From the IMG/VR virus record IMGVR_UViG_3300032205_000010, positions 1 to 41,083 of that record: a stretch of 41,083 bases of DNA, one strand, 5' to 3'. This DNA is from a virus. The notes under the pieces are model-generated. The model was not told where the DNA came from and did not search any database. It worked only from the letters and a program-made list of their open reading frames with translations. The position numbers and the translations under genes were made by a program. Shown here piece by piece: positions 32,271 to 38,109 of the stretch (its first letter is position 1; each line of letters opens with the position of its first letter).

Positions 32271-32571
32271 CGAAGAGCCCTCCGGTGACCGTCGTCAACG
32301 GGATCGCCGTCGTGACGACCGACGGCGTCAGGGCTGGGTGCCGCGCCCCCCGCAGGACGGCAGCTCGTCGGACTTCATCGTCGTCGTGTTCGCCATCACG
32401 GTGGCCTCGATCCTCGTCATCCTCACCGTCGGCACCATCATCGCTGGGATCATGGGGGTCGACATCAAGTCGTACTTCGCCATCCTCACGTCGATCATCA
32501 CGTCGATGATCTCGGCCCTGGTCGGCTACCTAGCAGGCAAGGGTGTCGGTCGAGCCGAGGCTCAGGAGTGA
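32251..32571 (+). CDS. Second membrane protein of the lysis cassette
   Basis: 106 residues from ATG 32251, overlapping the previous gene by 20 bases; GTG 32233 is an alternative. Strongly basic/acidic start (GDRRQRDRRRDDRRRQGW), then two spans (FIVVVFAITVASILVILTVG with GTIIAGIM, and FAILTSIITSMISALVGYLA). Possible antiholin or second holin. Its stop overlaps the collagen-like gene as GTGA. Confidence 0.6.
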   Translation: MTDQTPDEEPSGDRRQRDRRRDDRRRQGWVPRPPQDGSSSDFIVVVFAITVASILVILTVGTIIAGIMGVDIKSYFAILTSIITSMISALVGYLAGKGVGRAEAQE

Positions 32572-33146
32572 GCGCCGTCGCAGTACTGGTGGCGATGGCG
32601 GTCTCGGTGGGCTGCGGCACGGTGGCCGGGATGGTGGCGCTCGCCACCGACGAGACCCCGCCGTCTCCGCCGTCGAGCACCGTCGTGACGCCGGGACCGC
32701 CGGGGCCGGTCGGTGAGCAGGGTCCTCCAGGTAGTCAAGGGGTGCAAGGTGAGCCAGGATTGCCGGGGCCACCGGGAGCAGCCGGAGCAACCGGAGCACC
32801 CGGTCCTAGCGGTGCTGATGGACAGAACGGGGCGGACGGTCGTGCTGGTGTTGATGGCGGGGACGGTGCTCGGGGTCCTGCTGGGCCTGCTGGTGGCGAC
32901 GGTGCACCTGGCGCACCGGGGCCTGCCGGACCCGAAGGTTCCGCTGGTCCGCCGGGTTCCGCCGGGCCACCTGGTGCAACCGGGGAGCAGGGTCCACCGG
33001 GATCCACGGGCGCCCAAGGTCCACCTGGAACCCAAGGTCCGCCCGGATCTGAGTGCTCGGCCGGGTTCCACTCCGAGCAGATCAGCGTGCACCAACGGTC
33101 ACCGGTCGACACCGACCGACTGATCACAGCGTGCGTGGCGGACTGA
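32568..33146 (+). CDS. Membrane-anchored collagen-like protein
   Basis: 192 residues, GTG start. Residues 1-27 form a membrane anchor or signal ([20 protein letters not shown]). Residues about 42-160 are Gly-X-Y triplets ([19 protein letters not shown] and similar), able to form a collagen triple helix. The C-terminus has two Cys ([22 protein letters not shown]) and may trimerise. Last rightward gene, after the holin candidates. Collagen repeats are common in phage fibres, but here the anchor and lysis position suggest a cell-envelope or spanin-like role, which is inference. Confidence 0.7.
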   Translation: MSAVAVLVAMAVSVGCGTVAGMVALATDETPPSPPSSTVVTPGPPGPVGEQGPPGSQGVQGEPGLPGPPGAAGATGAPGPSGADGQNGADGRAGVDGGDGARGPAGPAGGDGAPGAPGPAGPEGSAGPPGSAGPPGATGEQGPPGSTGAQGPPGTQGPPGSECSAGFHSEQISVHQRSPVDTDRLITACVAD

Positions 33147-33159
33147 TTCGGGACGCGAA

Positions 33160-33193
33160 AAGGCCCCGCCCCCCTGATGGGGAGCGGGGCCTT
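33160..33193. terminator. Bidirectional terminator at the convergent junction
   Basis: AAGGCCCCGC (33160-33169) pairs with GCGGGGCCTT (33184-33193); inside are four more G-C pairs after one C-A mismatch and a TGAT loop. Leftward the stem is followed by TTTT then CGC, a classic U tail; rightward there is only TTC. It separates the rightward late genes from the leftward right arm. Confidence 0.85.
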
Positions 33194-33200
33194 CAGGTTC

Positions 33201-33220
33201 CCAGCTACACGTGTAGCTGG
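33201..33220. repeat. Palindrome copy 4 (20 bp)
   Basis: CCAGCTACACGTGTAGCTGG, directly abutting the TAG (33221-33223) of the last leftward gene, and 7 bases from the convergent terminator. Flanks do not extend the palindrome. Confidence 0.8.
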
Positions 33221-33430
33221 CTAGTCGTCGCCGAGGTACGTCACCTCGTACTCGTCAAGCAGGTTGGCGAGTGCGCCGATGAACTCCTCTCGGGAATCCT
33301 GGTCCCAGCGGGCGAGCAGGGCCACGTTGCGGGCTACGTCGAGGAAGCCCTCGCCGTAGTGCTCCATGCAGTACCAGCTACCGCACGCTTCGAGCACGCC
33401 GTCGGCGGAACAGATGCAGCAGATGTTCAC
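33221..33430 (-). CDS. Zinc-binding microprotein (B-box/LIM-like)
   Basis: 69 residues from GTG 33430, with GGAGC upstream. CCICSADGVLEACGSWYCMEH gives Cys/His spacing of a small zinc finger (C4/C5/C7, C16, C21, H24), followed by an acidic helical tail (EEFIGALANLLDEYEVTY). Last gene of the leftward right arm. Function unknown; likely protein-protein contact. Confidence 0.7.
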   Translation of the reverse strand: MNICCICSADGVLEACGSWYCMEHYGEGFLDVARNVALLARWDQDSREEFIGALANLLDEYEVTYLGDD

Positions 33431-33432
33431 GT

Positions 33433-33651
33433 TCAGCTCCGTTCGTTCTTGTTGACCCACGCACCGCGCCGTCCCGTTCGCAGCGCACCGCACGCGCAGC
33501 GTTCGATGTAGCTGAACCGGTACCAGCCTCGGGTCTGTGGTCGGCAGCGATGCCAACGAGATGGGACCGGAGCCTCGAACCACGGCACCCCGTCGAGGTG
33601 CTCTGCGTTGGTGTGCCCGGCCGCCTGCTCGTCGATGACCCAATTGCTCAC
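33433..33651 (-). CDS. 72-residue Cys/His protein
   Basis: GTG start overlaps the previous stop as GTGA. HRCRPQTRGWYRFSYIERCA followed by CGALR contains C-x17-C-x-C with flanking His, a small zinc-knuckle type remembered from many actinophages. Upstream in-frame codons are shadow of the neighbouring gene. Function unknown. Confidence 0.7.
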   Translation of the reverse strand: MSNWVIDEQAAGHTNAEHLDGVPWFEAPVPSRWHRCRPQTRGWYRFSYIERCACGALRTGRRGAWVNKNERS

Positions 33652-34076
33652 AGTTCCAAGTGGCCCAGCGCCACGGCCCGGATCACCTCCGCGCACTGCT
33701 TGGCCCCGAGGGTGTCGAGGCTGACGTAGCCATCCTCGTCGGCGTCGGGGGTCATGCCCAGCTCCCAGATGCGGTCGACCCACCAGTCGCTGGTGGTGAA
33801 CATCCGGTCGGCTTCGCTCAGGGGGATGTCGAGGACCCTCGCTCCCTCCTTGATCCAGTCGCGATAGGAGTCGTTCTTCCGGCTCCAGATCTTGGCGTGG
33901 ACGTCCTTCCAGTCCAGGCCCTCGGACCACGCATCGAGGAACAGCGCCGTCCCTGCCATGCAACCGACGGTGCCGCAGATGTTCTCCGGGTTCCCGTCCA
34001 GCCAGATGCCGAGGTTCCAACGCGCGGGCTCAGCTTCGATGGCCTCGGCCACCTTCAACATCAGATCAACGTTCAT
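33648..34076 (-). CDS. Conserved-type protein with CGTVGCMAG motif
   Basis: 142 residues, ATG with AAGGAGACC upstream in a leader TCACACCAAGCAAGGAG that recurs before other genes. VAEAIEAEPARWNLGIWL then ICGTVGCMAGTALFLDAW is a pattern seen in small bacterial and phage proteins of unknown role; two Cys flank GTVG. The remainder is helical and acidic (SEADRMFTTSDWWVDRIWE). No catalytic assignment possible. Confidence 0.7.
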   Translation of the reverse strand: MNVDLMLKVAEAIEAEPARWNLGIWLDGNPENICGTVGCMAGTALFLDAWSEGLDWKDVHAKIWSRKNDSYRDWIKEGARVLDIPLSEADRMFTTSDWWVDRIWELGMTPDADEDGYVSLDTLGAKQCAEVIRAVALGHLEL

Positions 34077-34207
34077 TTCTTGGTCTCCTTGCTTGGTGTG
34101 ATGCCCCTCGTGGGGCAGCTCTTGATGTGTACCTCGAACATGCGGTCGAGCTTCTCCTGAGTTGTCGCAGTGAGCACGCCATCGCACGACGTGCACACCT
34201 TCTTCAT
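34073..34207 (-). CDS. 44-residue zinc-finger microprotein
   Basis: MKKVCTSCDGVLTATT then MFEVHIKSCPTRG: C5, C8, H27, C31, a CCHC-type finger. The ATG overlaps the previous TGA (ATGA) and its TGA overlaps the next ATG, so the frame is firm. Its last codons coincide with the ACACCAAGCAAGGAG leader of the following gene. Confidence 0.7.
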   Translation of the reverse strand: MKKVCTSCDGVLTATTQEKLDRMFEVHIKSCPTRGITPSKETKK

Positions 34208-34503
34208 TCGACGTTGGTGTATTCGCCGCGCTCGCCGACGTAGCGGGCGTAGACGTCAGCGATCCACCGCTCGGTGTAGTTCCCGACTCGCGTCTCGAAT
34301 GATCCTTTCGGTCGGAAACAGACGAGTCCGCCGCCGCGGATCACGCTGGCGATCCCGGTCGGCCCGTTCTCGACGATGCGTGCCCACTTGCCGGGTCGGG
34401 ACTTCAACGCCGCGGCCACCGGGTCCCACACGCTGCCCTGCTGGGCACGCTTGCGTTCCGGTGGGTTCTCCCACTCAATCTTCTCTGGCTTGCCTGTACC
34501 CAC
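34204..34503 (-). CDS. Small conserved-type phage protein, unknown
   Basis: 99 residues, GTG start with GGAGG three bases upstream in an ACACCAAGGAGG leader. KIEWENPPERKRAQQGSVWD, VAAALKSRPGKWARIVENG and CFRPKGSFETRVGNYTERW then IADVYARYVGE is a plan I remember from small actinophage proteins with no assigned function. Likely alpha/beta; no metal or active-site motif. Confidence 0.7.
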   Translation of the reverse strand: MGTGKPEKIEWENPPERKRAQQGSVWDPVAAALKSRPGKWARIVENGPTGIASVIRGGGLVCFRPKGSFETRVGNYTERWIADVYARYVGERGEYTNVE

Positions 34504-34521
34504 TGGTCCTCCTTGGTGTAT

Positions 34522-34836
34522 TCATGGCACATTGACGACGACTCGTTGTGCCACGCCGTTGATGACGGTCATTTCTGCTTCGAGGTTGGCCCCGGCGCAG
34601 GTGTGATCGTTGTAGATGATGATGACCGTGCGGTCGGTCGTCGTCCAGAAGCCCGTCGTGTCGAGACACTTGTGGGCAAGGTTCGGGAACCCATCCGGGT
34701 TCGAGATGATCTCGGCCGGAGACACGTCGACGGTCTGCTTGTTCTCGGGTAGATCGAAGTGGCCTGTTCGATTGTCGTCGCATGACATCAACATGAGGCA
34801 TGCAGCAATCCCAGCTACACGTGTAGCTGGGATCAT
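34522..34836 (-). CDS. Secreted lipoprotein, possible superinfection-exclusion type
   Basis: 104 residues, ATG overlapping the previous TGA (ATGA). Signal peptide MIPATRVAGIAACLMLMSCD with lipobox LMSC (C19). The mature part (NPDGFPNLAHKCLDTTGFWT, TTDRTVIIIYNDHTCAGANL) has two Cys likely to form a disulphide, a plan seen in small exported phage proteins. The palindrome copy at 34808-34833 is part of its first codons (IPATRVAG). Cell-surface lipoproteins of phages often block other phages, but that role is inferred. Confidence 0.65.
   Translation of the reverse strand: MIPATRVAGIAACLMLMSCDDNRTGHFDLPENKQTVDVSPAEIISNPDGFPNLAHKCLDTTGFWTTTDRTVIIIYNDHTCAGANLEAEMTVINGVAQRVVVNVP
34808..34833. repeat. 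Palindrome copy 5 (26 bp perfect)
   Basis: Core extended by ATCC/GGAT flanks unique to this copy. It overlaps the last base of the stop of 34833-35096 and supplies codons 2-9 of the lipoprotein, so it sits exactly where ribosomes would stop and restart. A hairpin here could control lipoprotein translation. Confidence 0.8.
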
Positions 34837-35096
34837 CGGTCGAGGTCCTGTTCAATCCGACGTACCACTTCGGCGATGAGAGCGATCCCGGCGAGGGCCG
34901 CTGCCATCAGCTCATCAGTGGCGTCTTCTCGGGTGATCGTCCCGGCGTCGAGTCGATCATCCATGTCGTCGATCGTGATGGCGATGCCGTCTTTCAAATC
35001 TTGCATCGCTTTGACACGGTCGGCGGTGGTGCGGAGCAACTCGTCCAGTCGGGCGATCTGCTCGGTGGCTCTCGGGTCAGAAGATGTGGTCATCAT
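34833..35096 (-). CDS. Helical small protein, unknown
   Basis: 87 residues (ATG 35096, or ATG 35093) after AAGGATC. TEQIARLDELLRTTADRVKA, DGIAITIDDMDDRLDAGTIT and AALAGIALIAEVVRRIEQDL suggest a helical coiled protein with a short hydrophobic segment. No family recognised. Overlaps the previous gene by about 20 bases. Confidence 0.65.
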   Translation of the reverse strand: MMTTSSDPRATEQIARLDELLRTTADRVKAMQDLKDGIAITIDDMDDRLDAGTITREDATDELMAAALAGIALIAEVVRRIEQDLDR

Positions 35097-35274
35097 GATC
35101 CTTGTTTCTTGGTTGTCTTCTCTTGTCTGCTGCCAGCTCTCGTTCGATGCTGGCTCTACTCACGAGGTCTTCGAGTTCCTCGGTGGTCGGTAACGGTGAG
35201 TGCTTTCCCTTGTGGTTGATCACTCGTCGACAGCGTCGCCCGTCGGCACAGCGTCGCCCGCAGCGTCCGTTGAT
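35077..35274 (-). CDS. Zinc-knuckle microprotein, possible ATC start
   Basis: 65 residues if translation starts at ATC (35274), six bases after a perfect AAGGAGG (35287-35281). The sequence NGRCGRRCADGRRCRRVINH then KGKHSP has three Cys and two His typical of phage zinc knuckles, but no ATG, GTG or TTG precedes it in frame nearby. The alternative is the GTG at 35223 (GTGA overlap with the upstream stop), giving 48 residues and losing the Cys. The zinc motif and strong ribosome site favour the longer form. It overlaps the end of 35220-35471 by 55 bases in another frame. Confidence 0.5.
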   Translation of the reverse strand: MNGRCGRRCADGRRCRRVINHKGKHSPLPTTEELEDLVSRASIERELAADKRRQPRNKDHDDHIF

Positions 35275-35471
35275 GTGAGTCCTCCTTCCAGTGCGTCGAT
35301 CAGTAGCAGGTCTTCGGCGTGGGCGAGGAGGACGATGCGTTCGCGCACCTCGTCCCAACACCACGGGTGGTAGGCGAGGGCGTGGATATCGGACAGCACG
35401 AGGATCTTCGTGTCGTCGTCGAGTTGCACAGCCACCCCGCACATCCCACATTCAATGCCTTCAGCTTGCAT
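35220..35471 (-). CDS. 83-residue zinc protein
   Basis: ATG 35471 with AAAGGAAAC upstream. MQAEGIECGMCGVAVQLDDD (CGMCG) and YHPWCWDEVRERI (H-x2-C) give a C-x2-C...H-x2-C site. The C-terminal 24 residues are low complexity (GGLTSTDAAGDAVPTGDAV), as expected where another frame is also used. Function unknown. Confidence 0.65.
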   Translation of the reverse strand: MQAEGIECGMCGVAVQLDDDTKILVLSDIHALAYHPWCWDEVRERIVLLAHAEDLLLIDALEGGLTSTDAAGDAVPTGDAVDE

Positions 35472-35661
35472 GCGTTTCCTTTCTGACGTAGATGCCTGAG
35501 TTGGTTGGCTGGTTGCACGTGCAGCAAGGTTCGCTCTCGGCGTTACGTACCCACACGGGGGCCGGGATGACCGCTTCCAGGAAGTTGCTTCCCACGTCAA
35601 GGATCTTCATATGTTCATCGGCCCAGCAGTTCCAACACTGCTGGACACTTCTCCATGTCAT
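35461..35661 (-). CDS. 66-residue CWNC/CCTC zinc protein
   Basis: ATG 35661 with GGGAG two bases before, 7 bases after the previous stop. QQCWNCWADEH and SEPCCTCNQPTNSG form a four-Cys ribbon around a beta-like middle (AVIPAPVWVRN). Longer in-frame upstream sequence is shadow. Function unknown; one of a run of similar microproteins. Confidence 0.65.
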   Translation of the reverse strand: MTWRSVQQCWNCWADEHMKILDVGSNFLEAVIPAPVWVRNAESEPCCTCNQPTNSGIYVRKETHAS

Positions 35662-35668
35662 AGCTCCC

Positions 35669-36154
35669 TCATCTCCATAGGTGTCGACAGTCCCTGCACT
35701 GGTGGAATCCGAAGTGGTCTGACGATGCTTCTCCACATACGTGCTTGTGCCCGATGGTCCTTGTCTTGCTCGCGCCGCACGGGTTGGTCGACCGCGCCGC
35801 CTGCAGCGGGATAACCACTTCTCTCTGCAACAGGTCCCATCTGTTGTCGTAGTCCTCCTTGGTGATGTGCCCCACGAACCCTCCACAGATCGCGTGGTCG
35901 CAGGCGTTGCTGCCGCAGTGGTCAACCCAGCGACTTCGATGGTTGACCGTGATCGGCCGACCACACTGCACGCAGTGGTGATCGAAGATCGGCTGCTGCA
36001 CCTCCGATGGCGCGACTGTTCCTCGACCTGTCTGACGCATCGTCTGCGACCCCCAGCCCTCATTGACGAGGGCTGGGGGCAGCTTGGACGGTGGCAGATC
36101 GTTGAGGAGTGCGGCGACGTCGGGGTCAACCTCCTTCACAGGTACACGTCGCAC
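35669..36154 (-). CDS. Cys/His-rich zinc protein
   Basis: Up to 161 residues; start uncertain among GTG 36154, GTG 36139 and ATG 36040. Zinc-type clusters: HHCVQCGRPITVNH, DHCGSNACDHAICGGFVGH, CGASK, HVCGEAS, HQCRDC. With ATG 36040 the protein would be 123 residues and begin just after a perfect hairpin (36050-36079). Several zinc sites and basic loops suggest nucleic-acid or HNH-like relatives, but no complete HNH motif is present. Confidence 0.6.
   Translation of the reverse strand: MRRVPVKEVDPDVAALLNDLPPSKLPPALVNEGWGSQTMRQTGRGTVAPSEVQQPIFDHHCVQCGRPITVNHRSRWVDHCGSNACDHAICGGFVGHITKEDYDNRWDLLQREVVIPLQAARSTNPCGASKTRTIGHKHVCGEASSDHFGFHQCRDCRHLWR
36050..36079 (-). terminator. 12-bp hairpin inside or before the Cys/His-rich gene
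   Basis: CCCCCAGCCCTC and GAGGGCTGGGGG flank a 6-base loop, perfect pairing. It looks like an intrinsic terminator without U tail. If it terminates leftward transcripts, the gene 35669 begins at ATG 36040 after it; otherwise the stem is simply coding (residues PALVNEGWG). Confidence 0.4.
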
Positions 36155-36275
36155 AGTGTGGATCGGGTGGTCGTGGTGGATCGGCGTGCCACGGCCGACA
36201 TGACGTGTCGTGGCACACCGGACATACCGGATCTGGCGCTACCGGAGAATCGGACGGCGGTCCGTCAGCGTTCAA
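36126..36275 (-). CDS. 49-residue zinc-finger microprotein with TTG start
   Basis: TTG at 36275 overlaps the TGA of the C2H2 gene as TTGA, the same coupling style as the ATGA/GTGA junctions nearby. PVCPVCHDTSCRPWHADPP and DPHCATCTCEGG supply six or more Cys plus His, a two-site zinc ribbon pattern. It overlaps the beginning of the longest form of 35669-36154. Function unknown. Confidence 0.55.
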   Translation of the reverse strand: MNADGPPSDSPVAPDPVCPVCHDTSCRPWHADPPRPPDPHCATCTCEGG

Positions 36276-37333
36276 CCGAGTTCTCCGATCAACGACTTCA
36301 ACGCCTGCAGATCGCTGGTCAACTTCTCGTTGCGTTCCCGCAAGAAGTTGTTCTCGGCGTGCAACCGATCGAGTTCAGAGATGACATTCGGCATCACCAG
36401 ATCACGGATCTGCTGCAACACGTCAACTGCGTCGGTAGTCAATGCCTCGTCGGCATCGACCTCGACCACCTCGACCACCTCCGGTTCCTCCGGCGGTGTC
36501 GCAGCTACAGGTGTAGCTGGCGTCACCGTTCGCAGTGACCCACTCATCACCTCGGTCTGTGAACGATGCTGAACTTCACCGTTCTTGATGTGGACCTGAC
36601 GGTGGCTGCCCACAGCCTTCGCCGATGCGAACCCTCCGTGACACACCTTGCAGACGTAGTCAACGAAGCCGTCGCTCCACGTCCGCTCGTCGGATGATTC
36701 CGAGTCGTAGACGTAGTACGAGCCGTCCTTGCGACGCTGCCTGCTGCGGGCCACGAACGCGTGCTGGTCAACGATCTCACCGTGGTCCCCGCCGCCGTAC
36801 GGACGACCCGGCGCCGACCCGGCAAGTCGAACCCTCGGTGACGCGGCCGGGACCGGCGTGTCGGTGGCCTCGGTCGGTGGGTCCTCCCACGTGATGACAG
36901 GGGTCTGGGTGAGTGGCGTGTTGCGCGGCTCGGGCACAGGTGCCTCATGCTGCTCGATGCGTTCCCGGTGCTGCTGGGGCGTTTCGCCAACAGCGAGGCG
37001 GAGACGGTTGGCCTGCTCACGGTTGGGCTTCACTGAGCGGATGATCTGTTCGACCAGCTCCATCGTGGGCTCCAGCGACGAGTGCAGGATGATCCCGCTG
37101 AGCGTCGTCTGGAACACCGACTGACGGACCGACGTGTTCGTCGGGAGGCGCTTCTGGATGCCTTCCGGCGAGGTGACGACCACCGGGTTGTTGTGCTTCT
37201 GCAGCACGTTCCAGCCGAGGCTGCGGGCGAGCAGGACGAGGGCCTGCATCCCGCTGTCTCGCACGCTCGACACGTCGAGCATCGCCATCTGTGTGACTGG
37301 TTGAAGCTCATGGATTTCTTGGTCCATAGCCAT
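36272..37333 (-). CDS. C2H2 zinc-finger / coiled-coil protein
   Basis: 353 residues from ATG 37333, chosen because GGAG lies six bases upstream. Residues about 30-85 (LLARSLGWNVLQKHNNPVVV, TSPEGIQKRLPTNTSVR) resemble the HicA-like double-stranded-RNA-binding fold. Residues 228-248, CKVCHGGFASAKAVGSHRQV then H, are a classical C-x2-C-x12-H-x3-H finger with a core like the plant QALGGH type. Residues 316-350 form a coiled coil (SELDRLHAENNFLRERNEKL). Possible DNA- or RNA-binding dimer. Palindrome copy 6 lies within the gene. Confidence 0.65.
   Translation of the reverse strand: MAMDQEIHELQPVTQMAMLDVSSVRDSGMQALVLLARSLGWNVLQKHNNPVVVTSPEGIQKRLPTNTSVRQSVFQTTLSGIILHSSLEPTMELVEQIIRSVKPNREQANRLRLAVGETPQQHRERIEQHEAPVPEPRNTPLTQTPVITWEDPPTEATDTPVPAASPRVRLAGSAPGRPYGGGDHGEIVDQHAFVARSRQRRKDGSYYVYDSESSDERTWSDGFVDYVCKVCHGGFASAKAVGSHRQVHIKNGEVQHRSQTEVMSGSLRTVTPATPVAATPPEEPEVVEVVEVDADEALTTDAVDVLQQIRDLVMPNVISELDRLHAENNFLRERNEKLTSDLQALKSLIGELG
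36502..36519. repeat. Palindrome copy 6, variant, inside coding sequence
   Basis: CAGCTACAGGTGTAGCTG: perfect 8-base arms with GG instead of CG at the centre. No extended flank pairing. Encodes part of TPATPVAATP in the C2H2 protein. Confidence 0.65.
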
Positions 37334-37368
37334 TTCTGACTCCATTTCTTGCTTGGTGTGACGTGTGT

Positions 37369-37404
37369 GGGGACCGCCGGGAGGTTCTTCTCCCGACGGC
37401 CCCC
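37369..37404 (-). terminator. Leftward-strand-specific hairpin before the C2H2 gene
   Basis: On the leftward RNA the arms pair over 15 positions with two G-U pairs around loop AAGAAC; on the plus strand the same two positions are A-C mismatches. That bias shows it is a leftward RNA structure. It follows palindrome copy 7 and precedes the TCACACCAAGCAAG leader. No U tail. Confidence 0.6.
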
Positions 37405-37416
37405 ACCTCATGTATG

Positions 37417-37436
37417 CCAGCTACACGTGTAGCTGG
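37417..37436. repeat. Palindrome copy 7 (20 bp)
   Basis: CCAGCTACACGTGTAGCTGG, one base after the stop of the leftward gene 37438-37641 and 13 bases before the strand-specific hairpin. Non-coding. Confidence 0.8.
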
Positions 37437-37437
37437 A

Positions 37438-37641
37438 CTATGCCGCTCCGAGCCGCACGAGGTCGGCTTGGTTCAGCTTGGCGATCAGGTTGGTCGCTGC
37501 GACGACTTCCTGGAGTGCCTGTGCATGTTCACTGCTGCCGGGGCGCATTCGTCCCAGCTTCTTCCGCAGGGACACGCGATGGATCGACAGGGCTCTGGCA
37601 CTGAGTGCCACCTCGTCGTCCGTCAGCATCTTGAGGTCCAT
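37438..37641 (-). CDS. 67-residue helical protein, unknown
   Basis: MDLKMLTDDEVALSARALSI, HRVSLRKKLGRMRPGSS and AQALQEVVAATNLIAKLNQA: two or three helices. GGAAGGAG lies close before the ATG, in a leader with CACCAAGCATGG. No motif. The stop is followed immediately by palindrome copy 7. Confidence 0.7.
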   Translation of the reverse strand: MDLKMLTDDEVALSARALSIHRVSLRKKLGRMRPGSSEHAQALQEVVAATNLIAKLNQADLVRLGAA

Positions 37642-37680
37642 GCTGATCTCCTTCCATGCTTGGTGGTTGATGGGCGGTTC

Positions 37681-38109
37681 TCACGCGTGGCACTGCCAGG
37701 CGCGATTGAATCCGACGCGGTCGACGATGCGTTCGGCGACGATGATCTGCTGGGCCTTGGTCGCGGCCCCGGCGTACGGTGCGAATGCCGTACCACCGAA
37801 GTTACGCCACGCCGAATTCATGATCATCAGCCCTCCGCTGAACGTACCGAAACGGTTGTGCACCTGGCCGTGGGACCATTGTCCGCCGCTCTCGCAGCGA
37901 GCCACCTTGTCCCAGTTGACCGACCATCCGCTCGTGTTCGTGCTCGCCTGCCGGGCGGGATGCAGTTGGGCCTGCACCTCCGGCGTGTTGGCGAACGCTT
38001 CGGCCGCGGCTGGGTCCTGGTTGTGCCAGTCGACCCACATCGTGACCTGTTGCGGTGTGCACGCCGTCAGCGCAAGGGCGCCTGCTGCTATGCCGATCCG
38101 TTTCCTCAC
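37681..38109 (-). CDS. Rpf-like transglycosylase lipoprotein
   Basis: 142 residues, GTG overlapping the previous TGA. Lipoprotein signal RKRIGIAAGALALTACTPQQ with C17. Domain at about 65-140 matches resuscitation-promoting-factor transglycosylases: WDKVARCESGGQWS with catalytic E73, FGTFSGGLMIMNSAWRNFGG, AATKAQQIIVAERIV, and AWQC (C72-C140 disulphide). These lysozyme-fold enzymes cut the glycan backbone of peptidoglycan outside the membrane and wake dormant actinobacteria. It is far from the lysis cassette, so it may act early at the surface. It has only one domain, with no LysM or DUF348-type partner. Confidence 0.82.
   Translation of the reverse strand: MRKRIGIAAGALALTACTPQQVTMWVDWHNQDPAAAEAFANTPEVQAQLHPARQASTNTSGWSVNWDKVARCESGGQWSHGQVHNRFGTFSGGLMIMNSAWRNFGGTAFAPYAGAATKAQQIIVAERIVDRVGFNRAWQCHA

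Noticed and set aside
32735-33127. Pro/Gly-rich frame on the minus strand opposite the collagen gene
   Set aside because: Collagen-coding DNA gives a Gly/Pro-rich antisense frame automatically; no start signals.
33147-33220. Small RNA gene between converging operons
   Set aside because: The hairpin is explained as a terminator and no separate promoter is visible.
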